64,000 nucleotides of DNA from NCBI RefSeq assembly GCF_014596915.1, contig NZ_JACVWU010000013.1, positions 124,001-188,000 on the forward strand, given 5' to 3'. Source of the DNA: Streptomyces sp. TRM68416 (lineage in GTDB: Bacteria; Actinomycetota; Actinomycetes; Streptomycetales; Streptomycetaceae). Of this stretch, positions 33,053 to 40,653 are shown in pieces. The notes under the pieces are model-generated. The model did no database searches. It was given only the letters and a program-made list of their open reading frames with translations, and was not told the DNA's origin. Both the position numbers and the translations under genes were made by a program. The stretch's first letter is position 1. The number at the start of each line of letters is the position of its first letter.

Positions 33053-33904
33053 GTGAAACTGCTACGCGTCGGTGCCCCCGGTGAGGAACGGCCCGCCGTC
33101 CGCACCGAGGACGGCCGGCTGCTGGACCTTTCGTCGGTGACGCCCGACATCGACGGCGCCTTCCTCGCCTCGGACGGCATCGAGCGCGCCCGCGCCTCGC
33201 TCCGGGCGGGCGACCTGCCCGAACTGGCCCCGGAGGGGCTGCGTATCGGCGCCCCGCTCGCCCGCCCCGGCAAGATCGTCTGCATCGGTCTGAACTACCG
33301 GGACCACGCCGCCGAGACCGGGGCCGCGATCCCGCCCCGCCCGGTGGTGTTCATGAAGGACCCGGGCACCGTCGTAGGCCCCTACGACGAAGTCCTCGTC
33401 CCGCGCGGCTCGGTCAAGACCGACTGGGAGGTCGAGCTCGCGGTCGTCATCGGCCGCCGGGCCCGCTACCTCGAAGGACCGCGGGCGGCGCGGGAGGTGA
33501 TCGCGGGATACGCGGTCAGCCACGACGTCTCCGAGCGGGAGTTCCAACTGGAGCGCTCCCCGCAGTGGGACCTGGGCAAGTCCTGCGAGACGTTCAACCC
33601 GCTCGGCCCCTGGCTGGTCACCGCCGACGAGGTCGGCGACCCGCAGGACCTCTCCCTGTCCCTCAGCGTCAACGGCGTCAAGCGGCAGGACGGCCACACC
33701 CGGGACATGATCTTCCCGGTCGACCACATCGTGGCGTACCTGAGCCAGTACATGGTTCTCCGGCCGGGCGACGTGATCAACACCGGTACGCCCGCGGGCG
33801 TGGCCCTGGGCCTGCCCGACACCCCCTACCTCCGGTCCGGCGACACCGTCGAGCTGTCCGTCGAGGGCCTCGGCGAGCAGCGCCAGACGTTCGGCCAAGC
33901 GTGA
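33053..33904 (+). CDS. Fumarylacetoacetate hydrolase-family protein (2,4-diketo-3-deoxy-L-fuconate hydrolase)
   Basis: 283 aa, GTG start with AAGGGAG 7 bp upstream. FAH fold: KIVCIGLNYRDHAAETG, FMKDPGTVVGPYDEVLVP, the Mg-binding WEVELAVVIGRRA acidic set, and FNPLGPWLVTADEVGDP, NTGTPAGVALG. In the non-phosphorylating L-fucose route this family cleaves 2,4-diketo-3-deoxy-L-fuconate to pyruvate and L-lactate, the last step. First gene of a five-gene operon whose other members supply the preceding steps. The specific substrate is inferred from that context. Confidence 0.88.
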   Translation: MKLLRVGAPGEERPAVRTEDGRLLDLSSVTPDIDGAFLASDGIERARASLRAGDLPELAPEGLRIGAPLARPGKIVCIGLNYRDHAAETGAAIPPRPVVFMKDPGTVVGPYDEVLVPRGSVKTDWEVELAVVIGRRARYLEGPRAAREVIAGYAVSHDVSEREFQLERSPQWDLGKSCETFNPLGPWLVTADEVGDPQDLSLSLSVNGVKRQDGHTRDMIFPVDHIVAYLSQYMVLRPGDVINTGTPAGVALGLPDTPYLRSGDTVELSVEGLGEQRQTFGQA

Positions 33905-33915
33905 AAGGCACTCCT

Positions 33916-35253
33916 TTGACTGCACCGTCCGCCCGGATCACCGCGGTCGACACCTACGACATCCGCTTCCCCACCTCGCGGGAGCTGGACGGCTCCGACG
34001 CGATGAACCCGGACCCCGACTACTCGGCCGCGTACGTGGTGCTGCGCACGGACGCCGGCGACGGCCGCGAGGGGCACGGCTTCGTCTTCACCATCGGGCG
34101 CGGCAACGACGTGCAGGTCGCCGCCGTCGGGGCCCTGCGTCCCCATCTCCTCGGCCGGTCCGTCGAGGAACTGTGCGCGGATCCCGGCTCGTTGAACCGT
34201 GACCTGATCGGCGACAGCCAACTGCGCTGGCTCGGCCCCGAGAAGGGCGTGATGCACATGGCGATCGGCGCCGTGGTCAACGCCGTGTGGGACCTGGCCG
34301 CCAAGCGCGCCGGTCTGCCGCTGTGGCGGCTGCTCGCCCGGGCCGATCCGGAGTGGCTCGTCTCCCAGGTCGACTTCCGGTACATCGCCGACGCGCTCAC
34401 CCCGGCCGAGGCCCTCACCCTGCTGCGCGCGGGCCGCACGGGGCTCGCCGAGCGCGAGGCGCTGCTGCTGGAGCGCGGCTACCCCGGTTACACCACCTCG
34501 CCGGGCTGGCTCGGCTACTCCGACGAGAAGCTCGCCCGGCTGGCCAGGCAGGCGGTCGCCGACGGCTTCACCCAGATCAAGCTGAAGGTCGGCGCCGACC
34601 TCGGGGACGACATGCGGCGGCTGCGCATCGCCCGGGAGGCCGTCGGTGACGGCATCCGCATCGCCGTCGACGCCAACCAGCGGTGGAACGTCGGCGAGGC
34701 GATCGACTGGGTCAACGCGCTCGCCGGCTTCGACCCGTACTGGATCGAGGAGCCCACCAGCCCCGACGACGTGCTCGGACATGCCTCCGTCCGCAAGGCG
34801 GTCGCCCCCGTGAAGGTGGCCACCGGCGAGCACGTGCAGAACCGCATCGTCTTCAAGCAACTGCTCCAGGCCGGCGCCGTCGACGTGCTGCAGATCGACG
34901 CCGCCCGGGTCGGCGGGGTCAACGAGAACCTGGCGATCCTGCTGCTGGCCGCCAAGTTCGGCGTGCCGGTGTGCCCGCACGCGGGCGGGGTGGGGCTGTG
35001 CGAACTGGTCCAGCACCTGTCGATGTTCGACTACCTCGCCCTGTCCGGCACGACGGAGAACCGGGTCATCGAGTACGTCGACCATCTGCACGAGCACTTC
35101 ACGGATCCGGTGCGGATGCGTGCGGGGCACTACCGGGCGCCGCTCGCCCCCGGTTTCTCGGCGACCATGCGCCCGGGCTCCATCGACCACTACCGCTATC
35201 CGGACGGCGGCTTCTGGGTCGCCGACCGCGCCGAACGGGAGGACGTGGCATGA
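33916..35253 (+). CDS. L-fuconate dehydratase (enolase superfamily)
   Basis: 445 aa from the TTG at 33916, which has AAAGG 7 bp upstream; the alternative GTG at 33901 overlaps the previous stop (GTGA) but lacks a site. Mandelate-racemase subgroup barrel: acid/base Lys in QIKLKVGADLG, metal ligands in IAVDANQRWN, WIEEPTSPDD and ATGEHVQN, and the catalytic His in VCPHAGGVGL. The N-terminal RFPTSRELDGSDAMNPDPDYSAAYVVLRTD is strongly characteristic of fuconate dehydratases, which remove water from L-fuconate to give 2-keto-3-deoxy-L-fuconate. Confidence 0.92.
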   Translation: MTAPSARITAVDTYDIRFPTSRELDGSDAMNPDPDYSAAYVVLRTDAGDGREGHGFVFTIGRGNDVQVAAVGALRPHLLGRSVEELCADPGSLNRDLIGDSQLRWLGPEKGVMHMAIGAVVNAVWDLAAKRAGLPLWRLLARADPEWLVSQVDFRYIADALTPAEALTLLRAGRTGLAEREALLLERGYPGYTTSPGWLGYSDEKLARLARQAVADGFTQIKLKVGADLGDDMRRLRIAREAVGDGIRIAVDANQRWNVGEAIDWVNALAGFDPYWIEEPTSPDDVLGHASVRKAVAPVKVATGEHVQNRIVFKQLLQAGAVDVLQIDAARVGGVNENLAILLLAAKFGVPVCPHAGGVGLCELVQHLSMFDYLALSGTTENRVIEYVDHLHEHFTDPVRMRAGHYRAPLAPGFSATMRPGSIDHYRYPDGGFWVADRAEREDVA

Positions 35254-36023
35254 CCGAGCTGACCGGGCTGAGGGCTCTCGTGACCGGCGGGGCGTCCGGC
35301 ATCGGGCTCGCCACCGCCCGCGCCCTGACCGCACGGGGCGCCTCCGTCGCCGTACTCGACCTGGCACCGGACGGTGTGCCCGAACCGGTTCTCGGACTGC
35401 GGGCCGACGTCGGCGACGACGCCTCGGTGCGGGCCGCCGTGGAGACCGCGGCCACGCGCTTCGGCGGCCTCGACATCCTCGTCAACAACGCGGGGATCGG
35501 CGCGGCCGGAACGGTCGAGGACAACCCCGACGAGCAGTGGCACCGCGTCCTCGACGTCAACGTCCTCGGCATGGTCCGCACCACCCGCGCCGCCCTGCCC
35601 CACCTGCGCCGCGCCGCCGAGGCCCGTCCGGGTGCCGCGGCCGTCGTCAACACCTGCTCCATCGCGGCCACCGCCGGACTGCCGCAGCGTGCCCTGTACT
35701 CCGCCAGCAAGGGTGCCGTCCTGGCGCTGACCCTGGCCATGGCCGCGGACCACGTCCGGGAGGGCATCCGCGTCAACTGCGTCAACCCCGGCACCGCCGA
35801 CACCCCGTGGGTGGGCCGGCTCCTCGACGCGGCGGAGGATCCCGAGGCCGAGCGGGCCGCGCTCAACGCCCGCCAGCCGATGGGGCGCCTGGTCACCGCC
35901 GAGGAGGTCGCCGCCGCCATCGTCTATCTGGCGAGCCCCGCCGCGGCGTCCGTCACCGGCACCGCGCTCGCCGTCGACGGCGGTATGCAGGGGCTCCGGC
36001 TGCGACCGGAACCCCGCTCATGA
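35250..36023 (+). CDS. SDR dehydrogenase, probable 2-keto-3-deoxy-L-fuconate dehydrogenase
   Basis: 257 aa. Classical short-chain dehydrogenase: TGGASGIGLATA cofactor loop, LVNNAGIG, catalytic Ser in CSIAATAG, YSASK with Tyr and Lys, and the C-terminal GTALAVDGGM. A position between dehydratase and aldo/keto reductase, with ATGA overlaps at both ends, supports oxidation of 2-keto-3-deoxy-L-fuconate to the 2,4-diketo acid; L-fucose dehydrogenase is the other possible role. Confidence 0.88.
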   Translation: MTELTGLRALVTGGASGIGLATARALTARGASVAVLDLAPDGVPEPVLGLRADVGDDASVRAAVETAATRFGGLDILVNNAGIGAAGTVEDNPDEQWHRVLDVNVLGMVRTTRAALPHLRRAAEARPGAAAVVNTCSIAATAGLPQRALYSASKGAVLALTLAMAADHVREGIRVNCVNPGTADTPWVGRLLDAAEDPEAERAALNARQPMGRLVTAEEVAAAIVYLASPAAASVTGTALAVDGGMQGLRLRPEPRS

Positions 36024-37012
36024 GGACCGCGCCGCTGGGCCGCGGCGGCGTCCGGGCCACCCGGCTGGCGCTCGGCTGCGCGGCCCTCGGCAACCTCTAC
36101 CGGCCGGTGGACGACGAGACGGCCGCCGCCACGGTGGACGCCGCCTGGGACGCGGGCATCCGCACCTTCGACACCGCTCCCCACTACGGACTGGGCCTGT
36201 CCGAGCGGCGGTTGGGCGCGGCGCTGCGCGGCCGCCCCCGCGACACGTACACCGTCTCCACCAAGGTGGGACGCCTGCTCGTGCCCTACGACGGGGGCGG
36301 CGCCGGGGACGACCTGGCGCACGGTTTCGCCGTGCCCGCCACGCACCGCCGGGTCTGGGACTTCAGCGGTGACGGCGTACGGCGCTCCCTGGAGGCCAGC
36401 CTGGAGCGCCTCGGCCTGGACCGGGTCGACATCGTCCTGCTGCACGACCCCGACGACCACGCCGAGCAGGCCCTGCGCGAGGGGTACCCGGCGCTGGAGC
36501 GGCTGCGCGGCGAGGGCGTGGTCGGGGCGATCGGCGTGGGGATGAACCAGTGCGCGCTGCCCGCCCGTTTCCTGCGCGAGACCGACATCGACGTGGTGCT
36601 GCTGGCCGGCCGCTACACCCTGCTGGAGCAGGAGGGGCTCGCCGAGCTGCTGCCCGAGGCGGCCGCCCGTGGCAGGAGCGTCGTCATCGGCGGTGTGTTC
36701 AACTCCGGGCTGCTGACGGATCCGGGGCCCGGGGCCACGTACGACTACGCGCCCGCCCCGCAGGCGGTGCTCGACCGGGCGTTGCGGCTCAAGGCGGTGG
36801 CCGAGCGGCACGGGGTGGCGCTGCGGTCGGCGGCGCTGCACTTCCCGTTCGGGCATCCGGCGGTCGCGAGTGTCCTGACCGGGGCACGGTCCCCGGAGGA
36901 GGTGCGCGACAGCGTGGCACAACTGCGGCGGCCGGTCCCGGACGCCTTCTGGCACGAGTTGCGCGCCGAAGTCCTGCTGGACCCCCACGCCCCCGTCCCC
37001 TCCGTCCGCTGA
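36020..37012 (+). CDS. Aldo/keto reductase, probable L-fucose dehydrogenase
   Basis: 330 aa. Aldo/keto reductase barrel: TFDTAPHYGLGLSERRLGAAL holds the catalytic Asp and Tyr, TYTVSTKVGRLLVP the Lys, and VDIVLLHDPDDHAE the conserved His strand. The subgroup (D-threo-aldose/L-fucose 1-dehydrogenase-like) oxidises L-fucose to the lactone with NAD(P). It overlaps the SDR gene by ATGA and precedes the mutarotase by 10 bp. Confidence 0.88.
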   Translation: MRTAPLGRGGVRATRLALGCAALGNLYRPVDDETAAATVDAAWDAGIRTFDTAPHYGLGLSERRLGAALRGRPRDTYTVSTKVGRLLVPYDGGGAGDDLAHGFAVPATHRRVWDFSGDGVRRSLEASLERLGLDRVDIVLLHDPDDHAEQALREGYPALERLRGEGVVGAIGVGMNQCALPARFLRETDIDVVLLAGRYTLLEQEGLAELLPEAAARGRSVVIGGVFNSGLLTDPGPGATYDYAPAPQAVLDRALRLKAVAERHGVALRSAALHFPFGHPAVASVLTGARSPEEVRDSVAQLRRPVPDAFWHELRAEVLLDPHAPVPSVR

Positions 37013-37022
37013 AGGAGTCGTT

Positions 37023-37334
37023 GTGAGGATCGCCCTGCACACGAAGGTGCGTGCCGACCGCATCGAGGAGTACGAGGCGGCGCACCGCGAGGTGCCCGAG
37101 GAGCTGACCGCCGCCATCCGCGCCGCCGGGGTGAACCGGTGGACGATCTGGCGCAGCGGTACGGATCTCTTCCACGTCCTGGAGGTGGACGACTACGCGG
37201 CGATGATCGCCGAACTGGAGAAGCTGCCCGTCAACATCGCCTGGCAGGCGCGCATGGCCGAACTGCTGGACGTCGTCCACGACTACTCCGCCGAGGGCGC
37301 CGACTCCTCCCTGCCGGTGGTGTGGGAGCTGTGA
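37023..37334 (+). CDS. L-rhamnose/L-fucose mutarotase (RhaM/YiiL family)
   Basis: 103 aa dimeric alpha-beta barrel protein that interconverts sugar anomers. The family pattern is present: HTKVRADRIEEYEAAHREVPEEL with the catalytic His, NRWTIWRSGTDLFHVLEVDDY and WQARMAELLDV. GTG start with GAAGGAG upstream. Last gene of the catabolic operon, directly before a strong hairpin; it would supply the anomer used by the dehydrogenase. Confidence 0.92.
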   Translation: MRIALHTKVRADRIEEYEAAHREVPEELTAAIRAAGVNRWTIWRSGTDLFHVLEVDDYAAMIAELEKLPVNIAWQARMAELLDVVHDYSAEGADSSLPVVWEL

Positions 37335-37364
37335 CCGGCCTGCCGTAGGCAGGGCCGCACGAAG

Positions 37365-37391
37365 CCGCCCCCGGGAACTCCCCGGGGGCGG
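37365..37391. terminator. Strong hairpin terminator
   Basis: Perfect 11-bp arms CCGCCCCCGGG (37365-37375) and CCCGGGGGCGG (37381-37391) with a 5-nt loop, between the convergent mutarotase gene and the fucosidase remnant. Confidence 0.8.
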
Positions 37392-37407
37392 TTCGCGTGC
37401 GTCGGGG

Positions 37408-38493
37408 TCAGCCGATCCTGGTCACCACCCACCGCTGCGGCGATCCGCCGTTGGCGGTCCACTGGATGACCGAGGCACCTTCGGCGGTGGTGTTGCCATT
37501 GTCCAGCGCCTTGCCGGAGCGCACGCTGACCAGCTTGTAGTAGCCGTGCTCCAGGCCGGTGACCGCCCACTGCTGCGGGGAACCGCCGTTCTGGGCCCAC
37601 TGGATGACCTGGCCGCCCTCGGTGGTGGTGTTGCCGTTGTCGAGGGCCATGCCGCTGCGCACGCTGACCAGCCGGTAGACGCCGTTGGCGAGGACGGCCG
37701 GCATGCCGCTGACCTCCACACAGACCACCGAGACGTTCGCGTTGGGCGCGCCGGCCGGCACGGCGACGTCGATGGTGCCGCCGCTGACGGTGTAGGAGAG
37801 CGACGTGGAGGGGTTGTTAAGCAGGTAGACGCGGTTGACGGTGTTGTGGACGGCCGGTATCCGCAGGGTGCCGTGCGTGGGCCAGTCGAAGACGTGGGCG
37901 AAGAGCTTGCCGTTCTTCTTGGTGATCCTGCCCCAGGACGGTTCGGTGGCGAAGGGGCTGCCGCTGGTGCCGTGGATGCTGTCGGCGTGGACGGACATCC
38001 AGGAGGCGAAGCCGTTCAGGACGTTCACGGATCCGGGGCTCACGCTGCCGTCGCCCTTGGGGCCGATGTTGAGCAGGTAGTTGCCGTCGCGGGAGGCGAC
38101 CGTGACCAGCTCCTGGATGAGGGTCTTCACGGACCGGTAGTTGTTCTCGGCCCAGTCGGCGTAACCCCAGGCGCCGTTCATGGTGGCGCAGGCCTCCCAG
38201 GGCCGCTCCAGCGGCGCGTCGGGGATCCCGAACTCCGCGACCGCGTAGTCGCCGAGGCCGACGTCCCGCTTGACGCGCTCGTTGACGACGAGGTTGGGCT
38301 TGCGGGCCATCAGCCAGTTGTACAGGTCCTGGCCGTCGGCCCGGGTCCACCAGGACTGCAGGGTGGGCGAGGCCGGGTTGCCGCCCCAGTCGCCGTCGAA
38401 CCACAGCAGGGCCGGGTCGTAGCGGTCCAGCAGTTCCTGCAACTGCCCCTTCATGTCGTTGATGTAGGCGGCGCGGGCACTCTGCGAGGCCAT
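37408..38493 (-). pseudogene. Alpha-L-fucosidase (GH29), 5'-truncated, with ricin-type lectin module
   Basis: 361 codons from ATG 38493. The sequence enters GH29 in mid-domain: YINDMKGQLQELLDRYDPALLWFDGDW carries the nucleophile Asp, then WTRADGQDLYNWLMARKPNLVVNERVKRD and GNYLLNIGPKGDG. The usual first 150-200 residues and the signal peptide are missing, and the frame is closed by a TGA seven codons upstream of the ATG. The C-terminal 85 residues are a ricin B-lectin (CBM13) part with two QxW repeats. A protein without the first half of the barrel and without a signal is unlikely to work, so this is taken as a degraded paralogue of the intact fucosidase at 40654. Confidence 0.75.
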
Positions 38494-38519
38494 GGGAGCG
38501 TCTGCTGCGGGTCACTTCG

Positions 38520-39401
38520 CTACGTCAGCCGGTAGGCGCGGGTCGCCGTACCGCCGAAGACCTCGGAACGCTCGGCCTCGGTGAGGCCCGCGGTCAGCTC
38601 CTCGGCGACGGCGACGACTTCCTCGTAGGAGGCGGCCAGCAGGCAGACCGGCCAGTCCGAGCCGAACATCACCCGCTGCGGGCCGAAGGCTTCCAGCACC
38701 ACGTCGGCGTACGGGCGCAGGGCCGACGCGCTCCAGTGGCCCCGCTCGGCCTCGGTGACCATGCCGGACAGCTTGCAGAACACGTTGGGCTGCGCGGCGA
38801 GTTGGCGGATCAGCGATGCCCACGGCTGGAGTTCGCCCCAGGCGATCGGCGGCTTGGAGAGGTGGTCGAGGACGAACGTCGCCTCGGGCAGGGCCCGTAC
38901 GGCGGCGATGGCGGCGGGCAGTTGGTGCGGGAGGGTGAGCAGGTCGTAGGCGAGGCCCGCGGCGGCGACCGCGTGCAGGCCCCGGCGGACGTCGGACCGG
39001 TTCAGCCAGTCGGGGTCACGTTCTCCCTGCACCAAGTGCCGTATGCCCAGCAGGAGTTCACCGCCGGGCGCGGCCCGCAGGGCGGCCAGCGTGTCGGCGA
39101 CGCGATGGGAGGTGAGGTCGGCCCAGCCCACGACGCCCGCCACCAGGTCGGTCCCCGCGGCCAGGGCCAGGAACTCCGCCGTCTCGTCCGTCTCGGGCAG
39201 GACCTGGACCAGGATCGTACGGTCGATGCCCGCGGCCGCGGTCTCCCGCGCCAGGTCGTTCAGGGTGAAGTCCCGGCGTACGGCGGCCATGTCCGGCTCG
39301 TCGAGCCAGCGGTGCGCGCGGCGGCGCGGGCCGAGGTCGGCCGCCGCGGCGGAGGCGGATGTCGGCCGCCAGATGTGGTGGTGCGCGTCGATCCTGGTCA
39401 T
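38520..39401 (-). CDS. Amidohydrolase-family lactonase, probable L-fucono-1,5-lactonase
   Basis: 293 aa from ATG 39401. COG3618-type TIM-barrel hydrolase: metal-binding RIDAHHHIWRP at the N-terminus, ILVQVLPETDETAEFLALA, GIRHLVQGERDPDWL, FVLDHLSKPP with the barrel His, and MFGSDWPVC with the catalytic Asp. In non-phosphorylating fucose and rhamnose routes this family opens the sugar lactone. A TTG 15 bp further upstream is an unlikely alternative start. It would be transcribed with the fucosidase remnant downstream and is preceded by the regulator gene. Confidence 0.88.
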   Translation of the reverse strand: MTRIDAHHHIWRPTSASAAAADLGPRRRAHRWLDEPDMAAVRRDFTLNDLARETAAAGIDRTILVQVLPETDETAEFLALAAGTDLVAGVVGWADLTSHRVADTLAALRAAPGGELLLGIRHLVQGERDPDWLNRSDVRRGLHAVAAAGLAYDLLTLPHQLPAAIAAVRALPEATFVLDHLSKPPIAWGELQPWASLIRQLAAQPNVFCKLSGMVTEAERGHWSASALRPYADVVLEAFGPQRVMFGSDWPVCLLAASYEEVVAVAEELTAGLTEAERSEVFGGTATRAYRLT

Positions 39402-39443
39402 GCTCTGTGAGGCCAATCAGCTACGAGACGGCGGAGCGGGGCG

Positions 39444-39537
39444 ATACATCCAATGAATGAGGAAGCGGCCTCGATGGTCGCCGCTGTGACGCCGAGCCAC
39501 ACATCCCATTTCCGCGCACGTTAACACATACATCCCA
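39444..39537. promoter_or_regulatory. ACATCC-type repeats upstream of the lactonase gene
   Basis: ACATCCAA (within ATACATCCAATGAATG, 39444-39459), ACATCCCA (39501-39508) and ACATCCCA (39530-39537) occur within 94 bp between regulator and lactonase genes. Another ACATCCCA is at 40577-40584 before the intact fucosidase gene. They could be half-sites for the adjacent FadR-type regulator; the match is by eye. Confidence 0.35.
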
Positions 39538-39540
39538 CGT

Positions 39541-40275
39541 TTACGTGAGGGTCATTTCCGCCTCGCCACCCCCGGAGGGGAGGGCTCCGCTGAGGCGCAG
39601 GTGCTCCCTCAGCCACTGCTCGGTGTTGCTCACGTGCAGCAGGGCCGCGGCCTGGCTGAGGGCGGCGTCCCGGGTGGACAGGGCGTCGAAGATCGCCTCG
39701 TGCTCGGCGATGGTGCGGTCCGCGGCCCTGTCGTCGACCACACCGCGCCAGGTGCGGGCCCGCAGGGTGCGGCCGGAGATCCCTTCCAGGAGGGCGAGGA
39801 GCGTCTCGTTGCCCGTGGCCGAGACGACGGCCCGATGGAAGGCGGCATCGTGGGCGCTGAGCCGCTCGACGTCGTCGCGGGCCTCGCGCATGGCGTCCAA
39901 GTGCCGCTTCACTTCGGCCAGTTGCTCATCGCAAATCCGCGTGGCCGCAAGGGCCGTGGCCATCGGTTCGAGGAGCCGCCGGACCTCCATGAGGTCCCGC
40001 AGCGCCACCGAGTCGCCCTGCAGCAGCTCCACCGCGCCGCCGAGCCCCTCCAGGAGCAGACTCGGCTGCAGGCTGGTCACGTACGTCCCGTCACCGCGCC
40101 GGACCTCCAGAACCCGGGCCACGGCCAGCGCCTTGACCGCCTCACGGGCGAGGTTGCGTGACAGACCCAACTGCGCGGCCAGGTCCGGCTCCGGCGGGAG
40201 CTTCGAGCCCGGGGGCAGCGCGCCGGTCCGGATCAGCTCACGGATCCGCTCGATGGCCTTGTCCGTCAGAGACAC
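39541..40275 (-). CDS. GntR/FadR-family regulator of the fucose genes
   Basis: 244 aa from GTG 40275, preceded by GGGGAGGGG. N-terminal winged helix (AIERIRELIRTGALPPGSKLPPEPDLAAQLGLSRNLAREAVKALAVARVLEVRRGDGTYV) and a C-terminal FCD domain with the metal-binding pattern (RRLLEPMATALAA, HDAAFHRAVVSATGN, EHEAIFDAL). FadR/FCD regulators bind organic or sugar acids, so a fuconate-type intermediate is a plausible inducer. It is divergent from the intact fucosidase; two palindromes lie between them. Confidence 0.9.
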   Translation of the reverse strand: MSLTDKAIERIRELIRTGALPPGSKLPPEPDLAAQLGLSRNLAREAVKALAVARVLEVRRGDGTYVTSLQPSLLLEGLGGAVELLQGDSVALRDLMEVRRLLEPMATALAATRICDEQLAEVKRHLDAMREARDDVERLSAHDAAFHRAVVSATGNETLLALLEGISGRTLRARTWRGVVDDRAADRTIAEHEAIFDALSTRDAALSQAAALLHVSNTEQWLREHLRLSGALPSGGGEAEMTLT

Positions 40276-40474
40276 CGCACACCCCTCCCCCCACCGTGCC
40301 CCGAGAGCACGTACGACGTGCCCAGCCCCTGCGCCGGCAGTAGCTCCGGGTCCACGCGCCGAGGGCGACGCCGATGATACCGAGGGGGCGACCACGCACG
40401 GGGCGTGGGTACCGCCGCGGTGCCTCCCATCGACCCAGGCCATCAGGCGCACACAATCGGTCATGACGACCCGT

Positions 40475-40491
40475 CAGACATGCCATGTCTG
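40475..40491. promoter_or_regulatory. Perfect 17-bp palindrome, candidate FadR-type operator
   Basis: CAGACATG (40475-40482) and CATGTCTG (40484-40491) are perfect arms around one C. Such a compact dyad suits a GntR-family dimer. Its CAGAC/GTCTG halves recall the inverted repeat on the catabolic promoter at 32864-32879. Confidence 0.55.
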
Positions 40492-40525
40492 GGGCACGGC
40501 GAAACACACCAAACGCACCTCAAAA

Positions 40526-40541
40526 CTGGCCAACTGGCCAG
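40526..40541. promoter_or_regulatory. CTGGCCA-N2-TGGCCAG inverted repeat
   Basis: Perfect 7-bp arms (40526-40532 and 40535-40541) about 35 bp upstream of the TTGACA. It could be a second operator for the neighbouring regulator or a site for a global one. Confidence 0.45.
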
Positions 40542-40653
40542 CGGTTCGGCTGTTTTCATCCCTGCACGCCGGGTTGACATCCCACGGCGATATGACGGAC
40601 CTTCATGCGTAACGAGCGGCACTCCCCTGCACATCAGCCACAGGGATGTCTTC

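Larger units (their letters stand above)
40276..40653. other. Divergent control region between FadR regulator and alpha-L-fucosidase
   Basis: 378 bp without a supported gene. It contains two near-perfect palindromes (listed separately), an ACATCCCA motif (40577-40584), and TTGACA (40574-40579) as a candidate -35 for the fucosidase gene; a matching -10 is not obvious (TATGAC at 40591 is too close). Confidence 0.5.
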
